From Streptomyces griseosporeus (GTDB lineage: Bacteria > Actinomycetota > Actinomycetes > Streptomycetales > Streptomycetaceae), in assembly GCF_014656055.1 (NCBI RefSeq), contig NZ_BNBR01000008.1:181110-245109 (forward strand): 64,000 nt of DNA, written 5' to 3'. A program made the translations under genes and the position numbers. Below the pieces are notes generated by a model. That model was not told the origin of the DNA. It ran no database searches and worked only from the letters and a program-made list of their open reading frames with translations. Shown piece after piece: positions 51,139 through 57,712 of the stretch (positions are counted from its first letter, which is position 1; each line of letters starts with the position of its first letter).

Positions 51139-52584
51139 TCACCGGGACGCGGTCTCCAGGGCCGGTGACGACGACCGCGCCGGCGACGCCGACCCGTCGC
51201 GCTCCGCAGCCCGCCGCCGGGGAATCACCAGCGCCGCGACACCCGCGAGCGCCACCACCCCCGCCCCCGTGACCAGCGCCGGCCGCAGGCCGTCCACGAA
51301 GGCCTGGCCGGACTCGTAGCCACCCCGCGCTGAGAAGATCGAGGACATGATCGCGATGCCGAGCGCACCGCCCACTTCCCGCAGCGCGTTGTTCGCCCCG
51401 GAGGCGATCCCCTGCTCGGACGCCCGCACGCTGGACATGACCAGGTTGGAGGCCGGCGCGAAGAACAGGGCCATGCCGATGCCGCTGGTGATCAGGCCGG
51501 GCAGCTGGACGGCGTAGGAGGCATCGGTGGTGGCCACCGCGGCCAGGTAGGCGAGGCCGGCCGCCTGGAAGAAGAGACCCGTGGCGACGACGGGGCGGCC
51601 GCCGACTCGGTCGGAGAGGATGCCCGCGATCGGCGCGACGAGCATCGGCATACCGGTCCACGGCAGCATCCGCAGCCCGGCCTGCGTGGGCGAGTAACCG
51701 AGCACGCCCTGCATGTACTGGCTGAGCAGGAAGATCGACCCGAACATGCCGAGGAACATCAGCAGACTCGCGGCATTGATGCCGGAGAAGGCCCGCGAGC
51801 GGAAGAGCCGCATCGGCAGCATGGGGTTCTTCGCGCGCGTGCCGTGCAGCACGAAGGCGGCCAGCAGAGCCGAGCCCGCGAACAGGCCGGTCAGCACGAA
51901 CGGGCTGGTCCAGCCGTCGGCCGGCCCGCGCACCAGCCCGTAGACGATGCCGAACAGACCGCCGCTGGCGAGCAGCGTGCCGGGCAGGTCGAGCCGGGCC
52001 CCGGCGCCGTACGACTCGGCGAGGCGCAGGCGGGCGAGCGGCAGCAGGGCGACGCCGAGCGGCACGTTCAGCCAGAAGATCCAGTGCCAGGAGATGTGCT
52101 CGGTGAGGCTGCCGCCGATCAGCGGCCCGGAGGCGACGGCGAGGCCGTTCACCGCGCCCCAGATGCCGTACGCCATTCCGCGCTTGGCGGCGGGCACGGC
52201 GGCCGTGAGCAGGGTGAGCGTCAGCGGCATCATCACGGCCGCGCCGACGCCCTGGACCGCGCGGGCCGCGATGAGCGAGCCGATCCCGGGTGCCATGGCC
52301 GCCGCGGCGGAGGCGCCGGTGAAGATGGTGACGCCGACCTGGAAGAGCCGGCGGCGGCCGAAGCGGTCACCGAGGGCCGCGCCGAACATCAGCAGCACGG
52401 CGAAGGTGAGCGTGTAGGCGCTGACGGTCCATTCGAGGTCGTCCAGGGCGCCGCCGAGGTCCTTGCGCAGGGACGGCAGGGCGGTGGTGACGACGAGGTT
52501 GTCGAGGGCCGCCATGAATCCGGCGACGCTGGTGATGACGAGAGCCCACGCGGCTCCCCCGCGCGGTGCGGTCTGCTGTGACAT
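51139..52584 (-). CDS. MFS multidrug exporter, EmrB/QacA type
   Basis: A 481-residue transporter with about 14 membrane helices. N-terminal motif LDNLVVTTALPSLRKDL and motif A GDRFGRRRLF mark the drug:proton antiporter DHA2 family, with motif C WHWIFWLNVPLGVALL. It is likely to export drugs or metabolites. It is controlled by the TetR just upstream through the shared operator at 52602. The ATG at 52584 has GGGGGAG very close. No sign links it to nosiheptide export. Confidence 0.92.
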   Translation of the reverse strand: MSQQTAPRGGAAWALVITSVAGFMAALDNLVVTTALPSLRKDLGGALDDLEWTVSAYTLTFAVLLMFGAALGDRFGRRRLFQVGVTIFTGASAAAAMAPGIGSLIAARAVQGVGAAVMMPLTLTLLTAAVPAAKRGMAYGIWGAVNGLAVASGPLIGGSLTEHISWHWIFWLNVPLGVALLPLARLRLAESYGAGARLDLPGTLLASGGLFGIVYGLVRGPADGWTSPFVLTGLFAGSALLAAFVLHGTRAKNPMLPMRLFRSRAFSGINAASLLMFLGMFGSIFLLSQYMQGVLGYSPTQAGLRMLPWTGMPMLVAPIAGILSDRVGGRPVVATGLFFQAAGLAYLAAVATTDASYAVQLPGLITSGIGMALFFAPASNLVMSSVRASEQGIASGANNALREVGGALGIAIMSSIFSARGGYESGQAFVDGLRPALVTGAGVVALAGVAALVIPRRRAAERDGSASPARSSSPALETASR

Positions 52585-52601
52585 CTCTCCCCCGGAGAGG
52601 T

Positions 52602-52625
52602 TGGTTAGTTATTGATGACTAACTT
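52602..52625. promoter_or_regulatory. TetR operator upstream of the exporter
   Basis: GTTAGT-N8-ACTAAC (52604-52623) flanked by matching bases; the same AAGTTAGT-N8-ACTAAC pattern occurs at the tetR start. It lies about 18 bases before the exporter ATG, so binding would block transcription or entry of polymerase. Confidence 0.75.
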
Positions 52626-52665
52626 TCGGAGGCATGAGAAAGGCCTGCGGTGAGACGTGCGTCCC

Positions 52666-53199
52666 TCAGAAGCCTTCCCACACCCGGTGGTCCCGCGGAA
52701 AGCCCATGGCGACCAGGCAGTTGATCAGCATGCCGTGCGCCATGAACGTCGTCGTCTGCTCGACGTCCGCCCCCAGGGACAGCAGGATCGTGTCCCACAG
52801 GCGCGTCCAGCCGGCCCGTACGGCCTCACCGAACTCGCTGTCGCCCTCCGCCTCCGCGGCGGCCACGGCGAGGTACATCTGCATCTGCATCATCAGCCGC
52901 TCGGGCTGTTCCGCGATGACCTTGGTGTAGGCCTCACCCATGGCGTGCAGGGCCTCTTCGCCCTCCAGCCCTTCGGCGGCCTTCTCGAAGGTGCGGATCG
53001 TGTCGTCGACACACCGCTGGGCCACCGCGAGGAAGATCGCCTTCTTGCCGGGGAAGAGCCGGAAGAGATACGGCTGCGAGACGCCGACCCGCTTGGCGAT
53101 CGCCTCGGTCGAGGTGCCGTGGTAGCCACCCCTCGCGAACTCGGTCGTCGCCGCCCGGATGACACTCTCGCGTCGCTCTTCTGCGCTCATCCTGACCAT
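52666..53199 (-). CDS. TetR-family repressor of the exporter
   Basis: A 177-residue regulator with the TetR helix-turn-helix in the first 50 residues (VIRAATTEFARGGYHGTSTE, KRVGVSQPYLFRLFPGKKA) and a ligand-binding domain after it. The start is set at ATG 53199: a promoter (TTGACG-N18-TAACTT, 53236-53207) puts the transcript start only a base or so before this ATG, so the mRNA is likely leaderless. The ATG at 53190 is an alternative. The gene precedes the MFS exporter on the same strand, 81 bases apart, with the same operator at both. Confidence 0.88.
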   Translation of the reverse strand: MVRMSAEERRESVIRAATTEFARGGYHGTSTEAIAKRVGVSQPYLFRLFPGKKAIFLAVAQRCVDDTIRTFEKAAEGLEGEEALHAMGEAYTKVIAEQPERLMMQMQMYLAVAAAEAEGDSEFGEAVRAGWTRLWDTILLSLGADVEQTTTFMAHGMLINCLVAMGFPRDHRVWEGF

Positions 53200-53206
53200 G
53201 CGTATG

Positions 53207-53230
53207 AAGTTAGTGCTCAATCACTAACTT
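53207..53230. promoter_or_regulatory. TetR operator overlapping its own promoter
   Basis: AAGTTAGTG-CTCAAT-CACTAACTT, a perfect 9-bp inverted repeat with a 6-base centre, filling the -35/-10 spacer and overlapping the -10 box of tetR. It shares its half sites with 52602-52625, so it should be an autorepression site. Confidence 0.85.
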
Positions 53231-53258
53231 CGTCAAGGGGTCTGGGTCCTATAGGTGC

Positions 53259-53293
53259 GTAAGGGGCGCCTCTCCCTGGAGGGCGCCCCTTAC
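53259..53293 (-). terminator. Terminator after the MaoC dehydratase pair
   Basis: GTAAGGGGCGCC and GGCGCCCCTTAC form a perfect 12-bp stem, 12 bases past the stop of the downstream dehydratase gene. Confidence 0.85.
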
Positions 53294-53304
53294 GCTCATC
53301 TGCT

Positions 53305-53733
53305 TCAGGCCAGCCGTACGACCGCCCGCGACATCCCGAGCACCTTCTGGCCGGCGCTGGTCGCGGTCAGGTCCACGCGGACCGTGTTGTCGTCGAGCTT
53401 GGCCGCGACCTTGCCGCTGACCTCGATCACCGCGCCCTGGTCGTCGTTGGGGACGACCACCGGCTTGGTGAAGCGGACGCCGTACTCCACGACCGCGCCC
53501 GGGTCGCCGGTCCAGTCGGTCACGACCCGGATCGCCTCGGCCATGGTGAACATGCCGTGCGCGATGACGTCCGGGAGGCCGACCTCCTTGGCGAACTTCT
53601 CGTTCCAGTGGATCGGGTTGAAGTCGCCGGAGGCGCCCGCGTACTGGACGAGCGTGGCGCGTGTCACGGGGAAGGACTGCGCGGGCAGCTCGGTGCCGAC
53701 CTCGACGTCGTCGTAAGCGATCTTCGCCGTCAT
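53305..53733 (-). CDS. MaoC-type (3R)-hydroxyacyl-ACP dehydratase subunit, HadB-like
   Basis: A 142-residue hot-dog-fold protein. The hydratase motif is seen in YAGASGDFNPIHWNEKFAKE (Asp and His of the catalytic pair) and GMFTMAEAI. It pairs with the preceding 153-residue subunit to form a heterodimeric dehydratase, as in the HadAB pair of actinobacteria. The ATG at 53733 has GAGGA five bases upstream. Confidence 0.85.
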   Translation of the reverse strand: MTAKIAYDDVEVGTELPAQSFPVTRATLVQYAGASGDFNPIHWNEKFAKEVGLPDVIAHGMFTMAEAIRVVTDWTGDPGAVVEYGVRFTKPVVVPNDDQGAVIEVSGKVAAKLDDNTVRVDLTATSAGQKVLGMSRAVVRLA

Positions 53734-53741
53734 GGGATTCC

Positions 53742-54203
53742 TCACGCCTCCCCTTCGGTGTCCGCCGCACGGGCGACCAGCTTGGTCCAGGCGGTCACGA
53801 CGTGCTCGCCGGCCTCGTCGTGGACCTCTCCGCGGATGTCCAGGATGTCGTTGCCGGCCATGGACTTGATCGCCTCGATGGTGGAGGTGACGGTGAGCCG
53901 GTCACCGGCGCGGACCGGGCGGACGTAGGAGAACTTCTGGTCGCCGTGCACCACCCGGCTGTAGTCCAGGCCCAGCTGCGGGTCCTGGATGACCTGGCCG
54001 GCCGCCTTGAAGGTGATCGCGAAGACGAAGGTCGGCGGGGCGATCACATCGGGGTGGCCGAGCGCCTTGGCCGCCTCCGGGTCCGTGTAGGCCGGGTTGG
54101 CGTCCCCCACGGCCTCCGCGAACTCACGGATCTTCTCCCGCCCCACCTCATAGGGCTCGGTGGGCGGGTAGCTCCGCCCCACGAAGGACTGGTCGAGCGC
54201 CAT
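53742..54203 (-). CDS. MaoC N-terminal-type dehydratase subunit, HadA-like
   Basis: A 153-residue partner subunit of the UPF0336 type (SFVGRSYPPTEPYEVGREKI, DANPAYTDPEAAKA, HGDQKFSYVRPVRAGD). It has a hot-dog fold but lacks the catalytic Asp-His pair of the next gene and helps form the substrate pocket. The ATG at 54203 has AGGAGG. The stop lies 8 bases before the start of the HadB-like gene. Confidence 0.85.
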   Translation of the reverse strand: MALDQSFVGRSYPPTEPYEVGREKIREFAEAVGDANPAYTDPEAAKALGHPDVIAPPTFVFAITFKAAGQVIQDPQLGLDYSRVVHGDQKFSYVRPVRAGDRLTVTSTIEAIKSMAGNDILDIRGEVHDEAGEHVVTAWTKLVARAADTEGEA

Positions 54204-54217
54204 GGGCCCGGCACCTC

Positions 54218-54252
54218 CTGGTGTCTGCTGTAGCACTGGTGTCTGCTGTAGC
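54218..54252. repeat. Tandem 17-bp repeat before the dehydratase pair
   Basis: CTGGTGTCTGCTGTAGC occurs at 54218-54234 and again at 54236-54252, one base apart, between the rpmG terminator and the HadA-like gene. A shorter TCTGCTGT echo follows. Confidence 0.85.
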
Positions 54253-54279
54253 TCGGATCTGCTGTGGCGGAAACGACAC

Positions 54280-54310
54280 GAGGCCGCCCCCCGACTGCGG
54301 GGGCGGCCTC
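54280..54310 (-). terminator. rpmG terminator
   Basis: GAGGCCGCCCC and GGGGCGGCCTC form an 11-bp stem, 15 bases past the rpmG stop. Confidence 0.85.
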
Positions 54311-54325
54311 CTGTACGAGCCTGAT

Positions 54326-54490
54326 TTATCGCGTCTCGCGGTGCGCGGTGTGCGCGTTGCAACGCGGGCAGTGCTTCTTCATTTCGAGCCGGTCGGGGTT
54401 GTTCCGCCGGTTCTTCTTGGTGATGTAGTTCCGCTCCTTGCACTCCACGCAGGCCAGCGTGATCTTCGGGCGGACGTCGGTGGCAGCCAC
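54326..54490 (-). CDS. rpmG: 50S ribosomal protein L33
   Basis: A 54-residue L33 with both zinc pairs, CVEC near residue 14 and CPRC near residue 41, so it is the zinc-binding (C+) form. Ends with NAHTAHRETR. The start is GTG at 54490, preceded by GGAG-like bases. The gene lies just downstream of tRNA-Met, typical for Streptomyces. Confidence 0.95.
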   Translation of the reverse strand: MAATDVRPKITLACVECKERNYITKKNRRNNPDRLEMKKHCPRCNAHTAHRETR

Positions 54491-54579
54491 AGGAGTGCTC
54501 CTTGACGAACGGGTAGGCTAGTTCAACGCAAGAAAGAGTAGCCGATCGACGGACCGACCCGGCAATCGGCTACTGAGAG

Positions 54580-54652
54580 TAGCGGTGACCGGACTTGAAC
54601 CGGTGACACAGCGATTATGAGCCGCTTGCTCTACCGACTGAGCTACACCGCT
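54580..54652 (-). tRNA. tRNA-Met (CAT)
   Basis: Acceptor AGCGGTG/CACCGCT, D arm GCTC..GAGC, anticodon loop CTCATAA, T arm CCGGTTCAAGTCCGG. No encoded CCA. Elongator type, since the first base pair is A-T and no initiator-type C-A mismatch is present. Confidence 0.93.
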
Positions 54653-54698
54653 GCGGATCGATCAGCTCCCGCCTCGCGACGGGAACCTCTCTCACCAG

Positions 54699-54771
54699 AG
54701 CCCCAATACGGAATCGAACCGTAGACCTTCTCCTTACCATGGAGACGCTCTGCCGACTGAGCTATTGGGGC
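54699..54771 (-). tRNA. tRNA-Thr (GGT)
   Basis: Acceptor GCCCCAA/TTGGGGC, anticodon stem CTCC/GGAG with loop ATGGTAA (GGT), T arm ACGGTTCGATTCCGT. It lies 46 bases before tRNA-Met and probably shares its transcript. Confidence 0.94.
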
Positions 54772-55026
54772 GAGCGATGAAGACATTACACGGTCCGCCG
54801 CCGTTCGCCCAAATCCGTATCCCGTCGGCGTCCCGTCGGCGTCTTGTCGGCTCTTCAAGGGCGTCGCGCAGGCCCTCCGCGGCCCCTGCCGCACCTCCCG
54901 TTCGGCGGACCACGCCGGTACGACTATTGCGCTCCTCCGCTCCGGCCGGGGACGGCCGTCCTAGGCTCGACACGCTGTGTGATCTTGCGCCGCCGCGCGC
55001 GGCCTGCCCGAGCCCCCTGGAGCCCG

Positions 55027-56295
55027 ATGCCCGACAGCCAGCCGCAGCCGCCCCACGCCACACCCCCGCCCTCGGGACCGGCCGACGCCTCCCTGCTGCT
55101 GTGCGGAGCGCGCCTCACCGACGGCCGCCGAGTGGACGTACGGCTCGTCGGCGGGCGTATCGAGGCCGTGGGCACCGCCGGGAGCCTCGCGGGCCCGCCG
55201 GGCCGGGGCGGCACGCGCGTGGACCTCGGCGGCTATCTGCTGCTGCCGGCCCCCGCGGAGCCGCACGCCCACGCCGACACCGCCCTGTCGGCCGACGCCG
55301 ACGGGCCCGTCCCGTACGACGCCCAGGACGTCCAGCGCCGGGCCACCGAGGCCGCCCTGCTGCAACTCGGGCACGGCGCGACCGCCCAGCGCGCGCACGT
55401 GCGCGTGGGCGACGTGCAGGGGCTCGGCGCGCTCGCCGCCGTACTCCAGGCGCGGCGGGCGCTGCGCGGGCTGGTGGAGCTGACGACGGTGGCGATGCCC
55501 CGGGTGCTGACCGGGGTGGCCGGGGCGGACGGGCTCGCCGTGCTGCGGGACGCGATGAAGATGGGCGCCTCGGTGGTGGGCGGCTGCCCTGACCTCGATC
55601 CCGATCCCACCGGGTACGTCGAGGCCGTCCTGGAGGTCGCCTCCGAGCACGGCTGCCCCGTCGACCTGCACACCGACGCCGCCGATCCGGCGCGCCTCGC
55701 GCGCGTGGCCGCGATGGCGGGCGGTCTGCGGCCCGGGGTGACGATCAGCCCGTGCGGCGGCCTGGACCGGCTGCCCGCGGACGCGGCGGCCCGCACCGCC
55801 GACCAACTCGCCGCCGCCGGTGTGGCGGTGGTGTGCCTGCCGCAGGGCGGTTGCGGGGGCGTGGAAGCGCGCGGCACGCAGGGGCGCGGGGCAGCGCCCG
55901 TACGGCTGCTGCGCGCCGCCGGTGTGCGGCTCGCGGCGGGCAGCGGCGCCCTGCGGGACGCCTGCAACCCCGTGGGCCGCGGCGACCCCCTGGAGGCCGC
56001 CTACCTCCTCGCCTCGCGTGAGGGGCTGCGCCCCGAGGACGCCTACGACGCGGTGAGTTCGGCCGCGCGGGCCGTCCTGGGGCTGCCCGAGGTGCGGGTG
56101 GAGGCGGGGTTCCCGGCGGAGCTGCTGGCGGTGCGGGGCGATCAGCTCGCCGGTGCGCTGTCCCTCGCGTACAGCAGGATCGTCGTCCACCGCGGGCGGG
56201 TGGTGGCGCGTACCAGCGCCGTGCGCGAGTTCTGCGACTCCGCCGCCGCGGTGGAGCTGGGGCTGCCCCGGCAGGGGCGCAACGAGCTGTCGTAG
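55027..56295 (+). CDS. Amidohydrolase-superfamily protein
   Basis: A 422-residue protein of the amidohydrolase type (cytosine deaminase-like). The N-terminal beta part is LLLCGARLTDGRRVDVRLVG, followed by the metal motif in EPHAHADTAL (HxH), VDLHTDAADP with a His, and a C-terminal beta part with SLAYSRIVVHRGRVVA. The usual late Asp is replaced in sequence context by SGALRDACNP, which contains Asp. The substrate is unknown. Confidence 0.72.
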   Translation: MPDSQPQPPHATPPPSGPADASLLLCGARLTDGRRVDVRLVGGRIEAVGTAGSLAGPPGRGGTRVDLGGYLLLPAPAEPHAHADTALSADADGPVPYDAQDVQRRATEAALLQLGHGATAQRAHVRVGDVQGLGALAAVLQARRALRGLVELTTVAMPRVLTGVAGADGLAVLRDAMKMGASVVGGCPDLDPDPTGYVEAVLEVASEHGCPVDLHTDAADPARLARVAAMAGGLRPGVTISPCGGLDRLPADAAARTADQLAAAGVAVVCLPQGGCGGVEARGTQGRGAAPVRLLRAAGVRLAAGSGALRDACNPVGRGDPLEAAYLLASREGLRPEDAYDAVSSAARAVLGLPEVRVEAGFPAELLAVRGDQLAGALSLAYSRIVVHRGRVVARTSAVREFCDSAAAVELGLPRQGRNELS

Positions 56296-56360
56296 CGGCT
56301 TTCTAGGTCCCGGCCGGCGTCATGCGGCGGATGGGGCGGCGCGGGCGTACGGTCGAAGGC

Positions 56361-57014
56361 ATGCGCATTGTCATCGCTGGTGGTCATGGTCAGATCGCGC
56401 TGCGGCTGGAGCGGCTGCTCGCCGCGCGCGGGGACGAGGTCGCGGGTCTGATCCGCAAGGCCGAACAGGGCGACGACCTGCGGGAGGCCGGGGCCGAACC
56501 GGTGCTGCTGGACCTGGAGTCGGCCTCGGTGGAGGAGGTCGCGGCGCATCTGCAGGGCGCCGACGCGGCCGTCTTCGCGGCGGGCGCGGGCCCCGGCAGC
56601 GGGGTGGCGCGCAAGGACACGGTGGACAAGGGCGCGGCGGTGCTGTTCGCGGACGCGGCGGTACGCGCGCGTGTACGGCGTTTCGTGGTCGTGTCGTCGA
56701 TGGGCGCCGACGCGCGGCATCAGGGCGACGACGTCTTCGACGTGTACCTGCGCGCCAAGGGCGAGGCCGACGACCACGTGCGCGGCCTGGACCTGGACTG
56801 GACGATCCTGCGCCCCGGTTCGCTGACGAACGACGCCGGCACCGGCCTGGTCCGCCTGGAGGCCCGCACGGGCCGCGGACCGGTCCCGCGCGACGACGTG
56901 GCCGCCGTACTCGCCGAACTGGTGGACACCCCGGCGACGACGGGCCTCACGCTGGAACTGGTCAGCGGGTCCACCCCGGTGTCGGTGGCGGTGAAGTCGG
57001 TGGCGGGCAACTAG
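56361..57014 (+). CDS. NAD(P)-binding Rossmann protein (NmrA-like reductase)
   Basis: A 217-residue atypical short-chain reductase-like protein. The nucleotide motif is MRIVIAGGHGQIALRLERLL, then VLLDLESAS, FVVVSSMGADA and DWTILRPGSLTND, matching the NAD(P)-binding NmrA/YwnB-like group. These act as small reductases or redox sensors. No neighbour defines its substrate. Confidence 0.82.
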   Translation: MRIVIAGGHGQIALRLERLLAARGDEVAGLIRKAEQGDDLREAGAEPVLLDLESASVEEVAAHLQGADAAVFAAGAGPGSGVARKDTVDKGAAVLFADAAVRARVRRFVVVSSMGADARHQGDDVFDVYLRAKGEADDHVRGLDLDWTILRPGSLTNDAGTGLVRLEARTGRGPVPRDDVAAVLAELVDTPATTGLTLELVSGSTPVSVAVKSVAGN

Positions 57015-57078
57015 GACGGGAGCGGGCCGAGCAGGCGGTGGGGGCCCTTCAGGGGCTTTGAGGAGCCTCGACGGGCCG

Positions 57079-57291
57079 TCAGAAGAGGGGCAGCTGGCCG
57101 GGGATCTCCGGCACGACGTACCCGTCCAAGGAGGGCTGTACGGCGCCCAGTTGCGCGGGGCGGCGCGAGCCGGGGCATGAGGTCAGCGGGCCGTTCCCGC
57201 GGGCGCCGGGCGGGTCGTGCCGGGCGAAGCGGCCCGCGACGACGGCGATCTCCCGGCGGCATTCCGGGCAGTGTCTGCGGCGGCTGGACAT
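57079..57291 (-). CDS. Small conserved hypothetical protein
   Basis: A 70-residue protein with one Cys pair near the start (RRRHCPECRREIAVVAGRF) and a Pro/Gly-rich tail ending PGQLPLF. Seen as a short zinc-finger-like protein next to the following gene; start ATG at 57291. No function known to me. Confidence 0.5.
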   Translation of the reverse strand: MSSRRRHCPECRREIAVVAGRFARHDPPGARGNGPLTSCPGSRRPAQLGAVQPSLDGYVVPEIPGQLPLF

Positions 57292-57387
57292 GGGGCCAGT
57301 GTGCCGCAGTGCGCCACACGTGTACCGCCCCGCGCGCGGCGTCCGTCCCGCCGCGCGGATGTGCCGAAGCCTCCATAGCATCCGAAC

Positions 57388-57657
57388 GTGGCCCACACTT
57401 TCGACGAGCTCGTGGCAATGCAGCGTGCGGCGAACGAGGCGCACGCGCGCGTGGAGGAGCTGCGCGGCAGCTACGGCGCCCCTACGGCGGCGCCCTGGAC
57501 CGGGGAACAGCACGGCACGTACGAGACCGCCTGGCGAGCCTGGCGCGACCTCGCGCGGGACGTGCAGGCCTCCGTCACCGAGTACGCCAGGGACGAGGGC
57601 AGGCCCCGGAACGAGGTCGAGGCGGAGGTGAAGCGGGCGGCGGCCGGGGACAGCTGA
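57388..57657 (+). CDS. Conserved hypothetical helical protein
   Basis: An 89-residue, mostly helical protein (FDELVAMQRAANEAHARVEE, WRAWRDLARDVQASVTEYA), starting with GTG at 57388. Divergent from the 70-residue gene. Family not recognised by function. Confidence 0.6.
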   Translation: MAHTFDELVAMQRAANEAHARVEELRGSYGAPTAAPWTGEQHGTYETAWRAWRDLARDVQASVTEYARDEGRPRNEVEAEVKRAAAGDS

Positions 57658-57712
57658 GGCGGGTGTCCCCGGCCGCCCTGTTTGCGCGGGGTTTTCTGGG
57701 CACCCTGCTGGT

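Noticed and set aside
51139..52584. The MFS exporter as the nosiheptide exporter
   Set aside because: It is 19 kb from the cluster, has its own TetR and operators, and nothing in the sequence links it to nos genes.
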